Shown piece after piece: positions 48,369-58,773 of a DNA stretch of 64,000 nt. The position numbers and the translations under genes are program-made. Under the pieces are notes generated by a model that saw nothing but the letters and a program-made list of their open reading frames with translations, did no database searches and had not been told where the DNA came from. The stretch covers positions 29,696-93,695 of the forward strand of contig JAFGGN010000006.1 of NCBI GenBank assembly GCA_016930535.1. Reading direction: 5' to 3'. How positions within the stretch are numbered: the stretch's first letter is position 1; every line of letters starts with the position of its first letter. The DNA is from a bacterium. GTDB taxonomy: Bacteria > Zhuqueibacterota > QNDG01 > JAFGCO01.

Positions 48369-51300
48369 GTGCACATTCAGGTTCCGGGTTTCACGCCAGG
48401 TGAAAAACGTGCGTTTGCAGATAAGATCGCACGGAACAATCTGCTCCTGACCCGGCTTCTGAACCGGGAGCTGCCCGAGGAACTCGAAGTCATGGCAGGT
48501 GAATCGGGACTCCGGATCTTTCCGCAGCAATGGGACGATCTGTCCATGTCCTGCTCATGCCCGGACTGGGCCGTGCCCTGCAAGCACATTGCCTCCGTCA
48601 TCTACCTCCTTGCCGGAGAAATCGATAAAAATCCTTTTCTGATCTTTCAACTGCACGATTTTGACCTGATCGAAGCACTGGAAGACAGGCATATGTCCGT
48701 ACAGCAGGCTGTGACGCTTAAAATTCCGGCCGGCCAGGACATCAGTACCGGTCATCCCATCGAGACAGCCGCATTGCCGGACGATTTCACAAGTCCGGAC
48801 TATTCCGTTCTGCCTTTCCTTTCACAGAAAATCATGGCGCTTCTCGATTCAAAGCCCCTGTTCTTCGACAAGGACTTCAAACTGATTCTGAAATCCGTAT
48901 ACCAGCATCTGGCCAGGTCCGCTCCGAATCTGAGCTTTCATCATACGGTTCAGGAGACATTACCCGAGGTCATCGCCATTTCCCGTGTGCAGATCACGCT
49001 GAATGACAGTTTCTCTTTGAAAAACGTGCAATTATCGGGTGAGGACAGGTCCGTGACATCGTCCGATCTCGGTGTACTGCTCAATCTGCTGGACGGTGTG
49101 GAGATGAAAACGCTGCCGTGGTGCTATCCCGAAATGTCCGGCATGTATGAGCTCAAGCTGTTCACCATGCACTGTCTTGAAAAAGGGGCCATTATCCCCC
49201 AGATACTCCGGACTGGTCCGGATTTGTACCGCATCCGCTGGATTCCGGCGCTGCTGAATGAAATCGTCAAAAGCTGCTTCGATTCTCTCACGTTGCTTCT
49301 GAACCATCCGATCGTCCGTATCGAATCCGGATCCGGCACCTGGCTGTATCAGGATGCCGGGGAACAGGCGCTGACCCTTTTCTCCCTGATCGTGGACGAA
49401 ATCATTCTCGAATCGGATTTATATGAAGATCTGAAATGGCGGCACGCAAGCTCGAAGTTCTCGCATAAAATTCTCGAGCTGTTTTTTGATCATTCTGCCG
49501 TTCCGTTCGGAGAATTTCAGGAAAAGGAGATCCCGCGGACCATTCAGCAATGGCTCAGCAGGCTGTATATCACACATCGCACATATGTCCCCCTTATCCA
49601 GATTCTTACCGACGAAAACCAGTTCGTCCTGGATATACAAATCGAACACAGGAACCGGTCCGGCAAGCCGGTCCCCCTGCGCCGTTTCCTGAATCATCCC
49701 GATTATCTGGATTCCAAATACGAGGTCCTGCGCGATCTGGCGCTCCTGGCCGAGTATTTCCCGCAGCTTAAAATGCTGATCGAATCGGAAGGGGATGAAA
49801 AACTGGCGTTTCACGCGCATGATTTCACACCCGTTCTTCTGGACATTCTTCCGGTAATCCGGATGTTCGGCATCCGGATCCTCATGCCCAGATCACTCAG
49901 AACACTCATCCGTCCGAGGCTGTCCCTGCAGCTCGGTGCAGACAGGGACCGGATCAGCATGTCCTCGCTCAGCCTGGACAAGGTGCTTTCGTTTCATTGG
50001 AAAGTGGCCCTGGGTGACCAGCTGATCGGTTTCAAAGAGTTCCGCGAGGCGGTTCGCGATTCAACCGGCCTGGTTAAAATCAAGGACCAGTACGTGCTGA
50101 TCGATCAGAAGGAGATCGACCAGATTCTGAGACAGCTGAACAAACCACCGGAACTCGGTCCGGGTGAATTGCTGAAAACGGCCCTGACCGGAACGTATCA
50201 GGATGCCCATATCGGTCTGGATCCCGCCGTGCAGCTGCTTTTGGATAAAATCACGGCAGCGGAAGCTGTTTCCTTTCCGGACGAGGTGACGGACTGCCTG
50301 CGGCCCTATCAGAAAACAGGCGCCGAATGGATGGTCAAAAACGCAAGGCTCGGCTTCGGAAGCCTGCTCGCGGACGACATGGGCCTGGGAAAAACCATTC
50401 AGGTTCTGGCCGTTCTGCTCCATTTTAAAAATCAGGGTGCCCTGGAACAGGATAAAGTGCTCGTTGTGGTGCCGACCACGCTGATCACCAACTGGGTCAA
50501 GGAAATCGAAATGTTTACACCATCCCTGAGGCCCCTGGTATATCACGGGCAGAACCGGAAATCCGGCTTGCAGGATCATGACCTGCTGATCACGTCCTAT
50601 GGCATTCTCAGAAGCGAACTGAAGTATTTTCAAAAACAGAAATGGCATGCCCTGGTGCTGGACGAGGCACAGAACATTAAAAATCCGGGAACCGCCCAGA
50701 CGCGGGCCGCAAAAAAAATCAGCGCCCGGATCAAAATAGCCATGAGCGGCACGCCCGTCGAAAACAGGCTGTCAGAGTACTGGAGCATTCTGGATTTCAC
50801 GAATCAGGGATACCTCGGCTCCCTGAAACGCTTCAGCGAAGAATTCGCCAGACCGATTCAGCTGGACCACAATCAGGAAAAAATCGATCATTTCCGCAGG
50901 ATGACAGCACCGTTCATTCTCAGACGGGTAAAAACGGACAAGGCCATCATCCGGGATCTGCCGGAAAAAATAGAGAACAACCTGTTCTGCAATCTGACTC
51001 CGGATCAGGCTGCACTGTATCAGAGCCTGGTCAACGACATCATGGAACAGATCGAAGCGTTCGAAGGCATCGCCCGCCGCGGGCTGGTCTTCAAACTCAT
51101 GACCGGGCTGAAACAGATCTGCAATCATCCGGTTCATTATCTGAAATCGGGAAACACGGACCCGTCCCTCTCCGGGAAATGCTCCCTTTTATGGAACCTC
51201 CTCGACACGATATACGAGAACAACGAGAAAGTGCTCATTTTTACGCAGTACAGGGAAATGGGGCATCTGCTCAGCCGCTTCATTCAGGAAAAATACGGCC

Positions 51301-51692
51301 GCTCCCCCCTGTTTCTGCATGGCGGATCCTCCCGGCCGCAGCGGGACAACATGGTGGAAACGTTTCAGAACCAGCGGCACGCCCGCACGTTCATTCTGTC
51401 GCTGAAAGCCGGGGGAACCGGTCTCAATCTCACCGCCGCGCAAAATGTCATTCATTTTGATCTGTGGTGGAATCCGGCTGTTGAAAATCAGGCCACGGAC
51501 AGGGCCTACCGCATCGGGCAGACCCGGAACGTAATGGTGTACCGTCTGCTGACAGAAGGCACGTTCGAGGAGCGTATCAACGAGATGCTTCAGGATAAAA
51601 AATGGCTGGCGGATATGACCGTGACTTCCGGAGAAAAATGGATCGGTGATTTGTCGGACCGGGAACTGCATGAGCTTATCCGGCTTGATTGA
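48369..51692 (+). CDS. SNF2-family helicase with SWIM zinc finger; true N-terminus likely extends upstream
   Basis: SCSCPDWAVPCKHIASVIYLL SWIM motif; LADDMGLGKTIQ, VLDEAQNIKNP, MSGTPVENRLSEYWSILDF, HFDLWWNPAVENQATDRAYRIGQ. Confidence 0.95.
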   Translation: MHIQVPGFTPGEKRAFADKIARNNLLLTRLLNRELPEELEVMAGESGLRIFPQQWDDLSMSCSCPDWAVPCKHIASVIYLLAGEIDKNPFLIFQLHDFDLIEALEDRHMSVQQAVTLKIPAGQDISTGHPIETAALPDDFTSPDYSVLPFLSQKIMALLDSKPLFFDKDFKLILKSVYQHLARSAPNLSFHHTVQETLPEVIAISRVQITLNDSFSLKNVQLSGEDRSVTSSDLGVLLNLLDGVEMKTLPWCYPEMSGMYELKLFTMHCLEKGAIIPQILRTGPDLYRIRWIPALLNEIVKSCFDSLTLLLNHPIVRIESGSGTWLYQDAGEQALTLFSLIVDEIILESDLYEDLKWRHASSKFSHKILELFFDHSAVPFGEFQEKEIPRTIQQWLSRLYITHRTYVPLIQILTDENQFVLDIQIEHRNRSGKPVPLRRFLNHPDYLDSKYEVLRDLALLAEYFPQLKMLIESEGDEKLAFHAHDFTPVLLDILPVIRMFGIRILMPRSLRTLIRPRLSLQLGADRDRISMSSLSLDKVLSFHWKVALGDQLIGFKEFREAVRDSTGLVKIKDQYVLIDQKEIDQILRQLNKPPELGPGELLKTALTGTYQDAHIGLDPAVQLLLDKITAAEAVSFPDEVTDCLRPYQKTGAEWMVKNARLGFGSLLADDMGLGKTIQVLAVLLHFKNQGALEQDKVLVVVPTTLITNWVKEIEMFTPSLRPLVYHGQNRKSGLQDHDLLITSYGILRSELKYFQKQKWHALVLDEAQNIKNPGTAQTRAAKKISARIKIAMSGTPVENRLSEYWSILDFTNQGYLGSLKRFSEEFARPIQLDHNQEKIDHFRRMTAPFILRRVKTDKAIIRDLPEKIENNLFCNLTPDQAALYQSLVNDIMEQIEAFEGIARRGLVFKLMTGLKQICNHPVHYLKSGNTDPSLSGKCSLLWNLLDTIYENNEKVLIFTQYREMGHLLSRFIQEKYGRSPLFLHGGSSRPQRDNMVETFQNQRHARTFILSLKAGGTGLNLTAAQNVIHFDLWWNPAVENQATDRAYRIGQTRNVMVYRLLTEGTFEERINEMLQDKKWLADMTVTSGEKWIGDLSDRELHELIRLD

Positions 51693-51747
51693 AAAGAAAT
51701 CAAGTTTGATTTTTTAAAAAAATCCGGCTTGATTGAAAAGAAATCAA
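51679..51747 (+). repeat. 25-bp direct repeat spanning the SNF2 stop codon
   Basis: tccggcttgattgaaaagaaatcaa at 51679-51703 and 51723-51747. Confidence 0.85.
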
Positions 51748-51919
51748 ACCCGTTTAGAAAAAAATCGGGACCGGAGCCTTGTGCACCGGACCGGCGGGTA
51801 AATCCCGGCCGGCGGCCTGCCGCCAGAATTGGCTTGTCTTCCCAGCCAACAATGCGTATATTTTCATCACCGGTCCGTTCGGATCCGGGTGCAAATTCCA
51901 CAATGATGAGGATATTGTT

Positions 51920-52603
51920 ATGATCCGGGAACGCATCATCCGCTACAAGGGCGAAAAAATCACCGTGCTTTTTTCCGTGGACCGCTGCACCCATTATTCC
52001 GCCTGCCTGGAGGGCGCCCCGGAAGTGTTCGATTCCCTGAAACGGCCCTGGGTGGTGCCGGATGCCGCCCCACCTGATACAGTCGCGGATGTGATCATGA
52101 CCTGCCCCACGGGCGCCCTGCATTTCGAACGCAGGGACGGCGGACCGGGAGAACCCGCTCCCGCGGAAAATACCATCGTTGTTGAAACGCACGGCCCGCT
52201 GTACTTCAAAGGAACGATGGAAGTCAGGGACCAGGATGAGAAACCGCTTCTGAAGGACACGCGGGTGGCATTCTGCAGATGCGGCATGTCCAAAATCAAA
52301 CCGTTTTGTGACGACACCCACGCGCGGGTCGGATTCGAAGATGCCGAAGCGCCCGAAACCCATCCGTCCGCGGACAGCACCGGCCCCCTCGTCCAGGGTA
52401 AAATCGTCGTTACGCTGATTAAAAACGGCCCTATTAAAGTTTCCGGACCGGTCACCATCAAAAATGAGGACGGTGAGCTGCTCTTCAAGGGCACCAAGGC
52501 CCTGCTCTGCAGATGCGGCGCTTCCAAAAGAATGCCGTTCTGTGACGGGCATCACAGCAAAATTAGATTTGAATCCGAAATCGACTGTGCCAGAATCGTC
52601 TAG
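51920..52603 (+). CDS. Ferredoxin-like (Fer4_19-type) N-terminus plus two CDGSH iron-sulfur domains
   Basis: DRCTHYSACLEGAPEVFD...CPTGAL; FCRCGMSKIKPFCDDTH and LCRCGASKRMPFCDGHH. Start corrected from 51779. Confidence 0.9.
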   Translation: MIRERIIRYKGEKITVLFSVDRCTHYSACLEGAPEVFDSLKRPWVVPDAAPPDTVADVIMTCPTGALHFERRDGGPGEPAPAENTIVVETHGPLYFKGTMEVRDQDEKPLLKDTRVAFCRCGMSKIKPFCDDTHARVGFEDAEAPETHPSADSTGPLVQGKIVVTLIKNGPIKVSGPVTIKNEDGELLFKGTKALLCRCGASKRMPFCDGHHSKIRFESEIDCARIV

Positions 52604-52608
52604 GCATC

Positions 52609-54348
52609 ATGTCGTTTCCATTCTCCAAGAATTCGGTTCTCCTTCAGGAAAACCGCACCCGCTGGCTTCTTTTTCAGGATCCCGAAAGAATAATCTCGGC
52701 CGGATCCATACGGCAGGTCCTGCCCGCACTCGAATCCATCGAAACCCTTGTTCACGAAAATGGATGGCACGCTGCCGGTTTTCTGAGTTACGAGGCCGCT
52801 CCTGCATTCGATCCGGCTTTGCCGGTGCATGACTGTCCCGGTTTTCCACTTCTCTGGTTCGGGCTGTTTCCGTCTTTCGAGATCCTGGATCCGTTGCCGG
52901 ATACGGAACATGCATACGAACTGGGGCCATGGCACACTTCTGTCACGCGGGCATCCTATGACCGTGCCCTGGGCCGCATCAGGGCACATCTGGCGAACGG
53001 GGCCACGTATCAGGTGAATTATACGATTCGCCTGCATGCAGCGTTCTCGGGCCATCCTCCCGGTCTGTTCCGGGACATGATCATGGCCCAGCAGGCCATG
53101 CATGGCGCGTATGTGGATACGGGCGATTTCACTGTCTGTTCGGCCTCACCGGAACTGTTCTTCTCATTGAAAGACGATGTGCTTGTTTCAAAACCCATGA
53201 AAGGCACGGCCCCAAGGGGAAAAACCCATGAACAGGACATGCAACTGGGCGGGCAGCTCCGGTCCTCCGAAAAAAACAGGGCCGAGAATGTCATGATCGT
53301 GGACATGATGCGGAACGATATGGGACGCATCGCCATCCCCGGTTCAGTCGAGGTCCCCGCCCTGTTTGACATTGAGAAATTTCCCACGGTCTGGCAGATG
53401 ACGTCCACCGTCTCCTCCAGAACACGTGCCTCCGTCTGCCGGATCATCCAGGCGCTTTTCCCGTGTGCATCCGTCACAGGCGCGCCCAAACCGCATACCA
53501 TGCAGATCATCCGTGAACTCGAACCGTCTCCGCGCAGAATCTATACGGGCGCGATCGGTATGATCGGTCCCGGCCGGTCAGCTCATTTCAATGTGGCCAT
53601 CCGTACGGTCCTGATCGACCGGATCCGGAACAGGGCCGAATACGGCGTCGGAGGCGGCATCGTCTGGGATTCGACCGCAAGCGAAGAATACGGCGAATGC
53701 CTGCTCAAGGCCCGGGTGCTGACCGAGAGGCGCCCCCCGTTTCAGCTGCTTGAAAGCCTCTTGTGGACACCGGAAACAGGATACGATTTGCTGGAACACC
53801 ATATGAAAAGACTGTCCGCTTCAGCGGCCTATTTCGATTTTCCTTGTGACACAGGGGATGCCGTAAAGATGCTGGAATCCGCCGTACGGAATTTTCCGCG
53901 CACACCGCTGAAGGTCAGGCTGCTGCTCGACCGTCTCGGGGCAATTACACTGAACCATGAACCTCCGAAACCGTCCCATCCGGTCCGTATCCGACTGGCC
54001 CGGACGCCGGTAGACACGGACAATGTGTTTCTCTATCATAAAACCACCATCCGGACCCCGTACGATCAAGCGCTGACTGAAAAAGGCGATGCCGAGGATG
54101 TGATTTTATGGAACGAACGGGATGAAATCACCGAAGCATCCTCTTCGAACATTGTTGTCCGGTTCGGTGAAAAACTCGTCACACCGCCCGTATCCTGCGG
54201 ACTCCTTGCCGGCACGCGCCGTGCCGAACTCCTGGAACAAAACCGGATTCACGAGTCTTTAATAAAGAAACAGGACCTGGACAGGGCCGAAGCATTTTTT
54301 TTGATCAATGCTGTCCGGCCGTGGCGCGAAGCCGTTCTTATTCGTTAA
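52609..54348 (+). CDS. pabB: Aminodeoxychorismate synthase component I fused to class IV aminotransferase (PabB-PabC)
   Basis: PabB core SPELFFSLKDDVLVSKPMKGTAPRG, SVTGAPKPHTMQIIRELE; C-terminal aminotransferase-IV EITEASSSNIVVRFGEKLVTPP..GLLAGTRRAEL. Confidence 0.93.
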   Translation: MSFPFSKNSVLLQENRTRWLLFQDPERIISAGSIRQVLPALESIETLVHENGWHAAGFLSYEAAPAFDPALPVHDCPGFPLLWFGLFPSFEILDPLPDTEHAYELGPWHTSVTRASYDRALGRIRAHLANGATYQVNYTIRLHAAFSGHPPGLFRDMIMAQQAMHGAYVDTGDFTVCSASPELFFSLKDDVLVSKPMKGTAPRGKTHEQDMQLGGQLRSSEKNRAENVMIVDMMRNDMGRIAIPGSVEVPALFDIEKFPTVWQMTSTVSSRTRASVCRIIQALFPCASVTGAPKPHTMQIIRELEPSPRRIYTGAIGMIGPGRSAHFNVAIRTVLIDRIRNRAEYGVGGGIVWDSTASEEYGECLLKARVLTERRPPFQLLESLLWTPETGYDLLEHHMKRLSASAAYFDFPCDTGDAVKMLESAVRNFPRTPLKVRLLLDRLGAITLNHEPPKPSHPVRIRLARTPVDTDNVFLYHKTTIRTPYDQALTEKGDAEDVILWNERDEITEASSSNIVVRFGEKLVTPPVSCGLLAGTRRAELLEQNRIHESLIKKQDLDRAEAFFLINAVRPWREAVLIR

Positions 54349-54417
54349 AACCGGTAAACTCCGTTTGCTTTTTTAATCATATTGATTGACAACCGGATCG
54401 TTCCCGATGAATGATCC

Positions 54418-54960
54418 ATGAAAGTGTCTATGCAAGACGATTCCGCGTATTTGTCTCTGCCGGATCCGGATCTTGTTAAAAAAATCAGGACCTCGGACAG
54501 GGATGCGTTCCAGACGCTGTATTTCCGTTACTATGAGTCTCTGTTTCGTTTTTTATGGTATCGTCTGAAACCGGCGGACCTGGTCAGGGATCTGCTTCAG
54601 GATCTGTTTCTCAAACTCTGGAACAATCGCAGCCGTCTCGATGCCTCAAAGTCCATCAAGGCCTACCTGTATCAAAGTGCGCATCACCTGATGATCGATG
54701 TATTGCGCAGGAAAAAATCCGATGTCACTTACCGGGATCATCGCACCGAAACGCTCCCGGATCCGGATTCGGCGGACCGCAGAATTATCCTGCAGGAAGC
54801 GGTCGATTCGCTGCCACCCAAACTGCGCCTGGTCTGGACACTCAGCCAGGTCGATGGATTCAAATACAAGGAAATCGCTGAAATCTGCCAAATCTCGGTC
54901 AAAACCGTGGAATACAGAATGGCGAAAGCCCTGATGCTGCTCAGAAAATTGCTTTCCTGA
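54418..54960 (+). CDS. ECF RNA polymerase sigma factor (FecI-like)
   Basis: DRDAFQTLYFRYYESLFRFLWYRLKPADLVRDLLQDLFLKLWNNRSRLD; GFKYKEIAEICQISVKTVEYRMAKAL. Confidence 0.93.
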   Translation: MKVSMQDDSAYLSLPDPDLVKKIRTSDRDAFQTLYFRYYESLFRFLWYRLKPADLVRDLLQDLFLKLWNNRSRLDASKSIKAYLYQSAHHLMIDVLRRKKSDVTYRDHRTETLPDPDSADRRIILQEAVDSLPPKLRLVWTLSQVDGFKYKEIAEICQISVKTVEYRMAKALMLLRKLLS

Positions 54961-55122
54961 TCCCGGCCGGACTCGCCGGGTCCGGCACCTGCCAATTCAA
55001 TTTATTAAGATGAAAAAAAAATTAGGGATTTTCCCGGATCATGCGTATCAGTGATATGAAGCATGATGACCATGACGGCGCGGATCCCGTTGCGGATCCC
55101 GCCGCAAGTCAAGGGGATGACT

Positions 55123-56151
55123 ATGAGAAAACGAACATTTTACAATTTATGCGCGAAAGCCCTCGCCGGAGAACTCACCGACGATGAACGAATCCGTTTC
55201 GGGCAGCTGTGCCGGGAATCGGATAAATGGAACCGGCTCTATATGATGCTGAAGGATGCCGCCATGCAGAACAAATCCCCTGACGAACCGCCTGTCCCGC
55301 AGGTCGGAAAGGAATGGCGTTTACTGGAGAAGCACCTGTCTGTTCACGGGACAAGATCGGAGACCATACGGCCGGTCAGGTCAAGGCGGTTTCAGTGGCT
55401 CCGCACAGGCTCACGGCCTGCTTTACTGCCGGCGGCAGCTCTGCTGCTCGCCATACTGACAACGGCTGTATGGATCGGAATCCGTCAGGGCTCCCGGATG
55501 CACACGATCGTGACCGGCAATGCCGAAAGACAAACAGTGACCTTGCCCGACGGATCGGAGGTCATCCTGAACAGCGGCAGTACGCTCCGTTACAAAAATC
55601 CTTTTGATGAAGGCAACCGTGTTGTGAACCTGTCCGGCGAAGGATTTTTCAGTATCGTCAAGGACGTGAAGCCCTTCGTCGTTCTCACCCAAAACGCCAG
55701 GACCACGGTTCTGGGCACCCGGTTCGACGTCTGGTCGCGCTCCCGGAAAACACGTGTGTTTGTCCAGAATGGCGTGGTCCGTTTAAGCAAACTCGACAAT
55801 GGCGGCCCGGGAATCGAACTGCGCAAAAACGATCAAAGCATGATTGCGGGCGGCCTGTCACCCAGCCGGGCCATATCCGTTCCCGCGGACCGTATGCTCG
55901 GCTGGATCGACGGCAGTCTCGTGTTCCATACGACCCCCTTATCCGAGGTTCTGACCGAGATTGAACGTCACTACGATATTACGGTCATACTGCAGGATCC
56001 CCGGCTGAAGGAGAAAACGCTGACAGCCACATTCAGGGACATGGATTATGGGACCGTGATCCGGTCCGTGTGCACGGCCATGAACATTCCGTTCAGCATC
56101 GATAAGGACATCATTACCGTCGGAGCCCCGAATCATGAGACCCGGTCCTGA
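55123..56151 (+). CDS. FecR-domain anti-sigma/sensor protein
   Basis: GNAERQTVTLPDGSEVILNSGSTLRYKNPF..RVVNLSGEGFFSIVKDVKPFVVLTQNARTTVLGTRFDVWS; TM; C-terminal STN-like LSEVLTEIERHYDITV. Confidence 0.92.
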   Translation: MRKRTFYNLCAKALAGELTDDERIRFGQLCRESDKWNRLYMMLKDAAMQNKSPDEPPVPQVGKEWRLLEKHLSVHGTRSETIRPVRSRRFQWLRTGSRPALLPAAALLLAILTTAVWIGIRQGSRMHTIVTGNAERQTVTLPDGSEVILNSGSTLRYKNPFDEGNRVVNLSGEGFFSIVKDVKPFVVLTQNARTTVLGTRFDVWSRSRKTRVFVQNGVVRLSKLDNGGPGIELRKNDQSMIAGGLSPSRAISVPADRMLGWIDGSLVFHTTPLSEVLTEIERHYDITVILQDPRLKEKTLTATFRDMDYGTVIRSVCTAMNIPFSIDKDIITVGAPNHETRS

Positions 56152-58750
56152 TCATCATCTGACAATCCCTGATTTAAAGGCATTGATACTATCATTGCTG
56201 TTTCTCGCCGTTCCAGGCCCGGGACATGCTGCGGATCCGGTCATTCGACTGCAGTATGAAAATGTGCCGCTGCGTGAAGCGCTGCAGGACATATCGGACC
56301 GGACGGGCACACAGTTCATTTTTATGGATTCGCTGATTCAAAATACAACCGTCACCTGCCGGACCGACAGTGTGCCGATGAACGAGGCATTGAAACTGCT
56401 GTTCGGAGGAACCGGTCTCGGTTATCAGATCGTACGCACACAATCCGTGGTCCTGTTCGAGGACCGGAGCAGGCTGTCCACAATCAGGGGAAACGTCACG
56501 GATGCGAAAAACGGCTGTTCACTGCCGTATGCCAATATTCTCATCAAGGGCACGCAGCACGGGACCGCATCGGATGAAAACGGGCATTTTGAAATCGAAC
56601 CGCTTTCCAGCGAATCCGACACGCTTCAGATCAGGTATATGGGATATCAGGAAAAACAGGTCGTCGGCAGTTCCGCCGAAGAGAACCGGCCCGTCCATGT
56701 GGCCCTGGATGAAAAAATACTGGAAGGCGAAAATATTTCGGTATCGGCAAACCATATTCAGGGCATCGAAATCGGGCCCGGTTCCGGCCGGATCCGGTTT
56801 GATGCTCCCGGCCTGGCTGAAATACCGTCCCTGCCCGGGAGTCACATCGAAAACACACTGCAGATGCTCCCCTTCACGAGCGGATTCAGCGACAGGACCG
56901 GTGAGTTTCACATTCAGGGCGGGAATATCCATGAAACCAGGATCCTGGTGGACGGCATTCCCGTTTACTGCCCCTGGCAATATTACGGTCTCGTCAGCAT
57001 GTTTCCTTCCGGAGTCATCGGGGATGTCACCGTTCATACCGGAGGATTCGGCGCCCGTTACGGAAACGCTCTGTCCGGCGTCGTGCAGCTTACCGGAAAC
57101 ACGGGATCGGGTGATTCGCCTGAATTGGTGATGGAATCCAACCTTTTCAGCATACAGGGATTCATGAAAATCCCGGTCTCCAAATCGGTCCGGATCACTG
57201 CGGGAGGCTCACGGTCGTATAACAATATTACCCGGGGAGACCTGTATGAAAACAGTTTCGCCTTTGCCCGCGGTTATTCAAATCTGACATTCGACCTGTT
57301 TTCGGATGACCGGTCCGCTCTTTTTCATCCCTATATGTTCAGTAATATTTTCGGTAAGATATCTTTCGTCCCCTCGGACCGCTGCAGCCTGTCTGTCACG
57401 GGCTTCACGGCGCAGGACCGGGAGGATATCCTCAACCTGGTTGATTACGGGGAACCGGCAACCCAGCGATGCGAAATTGTTTATTCGTCCCTGAATCTCG
57501 GCACATCGGGAAACCTGAACGTCCGATGGAATTCGCATTTCCTTTCCGATATAAACGTTGCCATGACCCGGTTCCGCAAAAACGACCGTACGGAAGCACA
57601 CGGAATCCTGACAGAAACCTGTGAATTTGTGGCGGACAGTCTCATGATATCCACATTGAGGAGTTCGCTGGAAGAAGTCTGTGTCAAAAATGAAAACGCC
57701 GTTAACTTTTCAGGATCGACCCATTATTTCGGTTGTGAATTCACATCCGTCACGGTCCGGAATCCCTACAGCCGGAACAACCGGCGGAATATCCGGAAAC
57801 CGGCTTTTTTCATTGAAACCGGCTTGAAACCGCCGGGCAGGATCGACCTGATCCTGGGTTTCCGCACCACCAATTTTGAAACCGCGGAACCCCGGCTGGG
57901 CACCAAAATCGCCCTGAGCCAGACATTCACGTTCTATAGCCGCTGGGGCCGCTATTCCCAGTGGATTCAGCCGTATGAAGACCATGCAAATCCGCTGGCA
58001 AGATACGATTCGTTCATCGGATCATGGCTTATGTCCGGTGACGGGATCGAAACGGCATTGTCCGAACACCGGATTTTGGGTCTGAACACCGTGTGGCGAA
58101 ATTGGGTGATCCAGACGGAATATTATGACAAGATCTATGACAATCTCTGCCAGGTCCCGACCCTGTATAAGGTTCCTGAGACCACGGGCAACGACAGTCC
58201 CCCTGTCAGTTACGGCAGCGGATCCTCGCGGGGCATGCAGATCATGGTCCAAAAAAACGCCGGCCCGTATTCGGGGTGGATCACGGTTCATTTCAGTGAT
58301 GTGCAGATCCGTTTCCCGGGAGTCAATCGGGGGAAAGCATTCAGACCCGGATACAATCAGGATTATATGGTGAAAAGCCACCACCGGCTCCTGACAGGCC
58401 CGTGGTGCCTGGGCGTCAATACAGTGTTCGGAAGCGGCTTGCGGTACACACCGTTTACGGATCCGGATCTTCTGAACATGGATCATATCCAGAGATTCTA
58501 TGAAACGGACCGCATGAATACCGGGCAATTCAGATCCTATCGCCGCATCGATGTGCTTCTGACCGGTTCGTTGAATCCATGCCGGTATCTGAAAGGTTCG
58601 GCCGGCATCGGTCTGCTGAACTGTTTCGACCTGAAAAACAAGTATTACCGTTTTTATAACGCACCGGGGGACAACGGCCCTGAAATCGGAGAAGGCACGT
58701 TGCCCGGAAGAACATTTGTATTTCAACTCAGGCTCGAGCTGAATCCATAA
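56135..58750 (+). CDS. TonB-dependent receptor with N-terminal STN and CarboxypepD_reg-like domains
   Basis: LREALQDISDRTGTQFIF; IRGNVTDAKNGCSLPYANILIKGTQHGTASDENGHFEI; plug IQGGNIHETRILVDGIPVYCPWQYYGLVSMFPSGVIGDVTVHTGGFGARYGNALSGVVQLTG. Confidence 0.92.
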   Translation: MRPGPDHHLTIPDLKALILSLLFLAVPGPGHAADPVIRLQYENVPLREALQDISDRTGTQFIFMDSLIQNTTVTCRTDSVPMNEALKLLFGGTGLGYQIVRTQSVVLFEDRSRLSTIRGNVTDAKNGCSLPYANILIKGTQHGTASDENGHFEIEPLSSESDTLQIRYMGYQEKQVVGSSAEENRPVHVALDEKILEGENISVSANHIQGIEIGPGSGRIRFDAPGLAEIPSLPGSHIENTLQMLPFTSGFSDRTGEFHIQGGNIHETRILVDGIPVYCPWQYYGLVSMFPSGVIGDVTVHTGGFGARYGNALSGVVQLTGNTGSGDSPELVMESNLFSIQGFMKIPVSKSVRITAGGSRSYNNITRGDLYENSFAFARGYSNLTFDLFSDDRSALFHPYMFSNIFGKISFVPSDRCSLSVTGFTAQDREDILNLVDYGEPATQRCEIVYSSLNLGTSGNLNVRWNSHFLSDINVAMTRFRKNDRTEAHGILTETCEFVADSLMISTLRSSLEEVCVKNENAVNFSGSTHYFGCEFTSVTVRNPYSRNNRRNIRKPAFFIETGLKPPGRIDLILGFRTTNFETAEPRLGTKIALSQTFTFYSRWGRYSQWIQPYEDHANPLARYDSFIGSWLMSGDGIETALSEHRILGLNTVWRNWVIQTEYYDKIYDNLCQVPTLYKVPETTGNDSPPVSYGSGSSRGMQIMVQKNAGPYSGWITVHFSDVQIRFPGVNRGKAFRPGYNQDYMVKSHHRLLTGPWCLGVNTVFGSGLRYTPFTDPDLLNMDHIQRFYETDRMNTGQFRSYRRIDVLLTGSLNPCRYLKGSAGIGLLNCFDLKNKYYRFYNAPGDNGPEIGEGTLPGRTFVFQLRLELNP

Positions 58751-58773
58751 TATAAAATAGGAGAACAATCACC

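Noticed and set aside
51590-52555. 321-aa minus-strand ORF opposite the CDGSH gene
   Set aside because: Overlaps CDGSH domains with diagnostic Cys/His motifs on the plus strand; no motif of its own.
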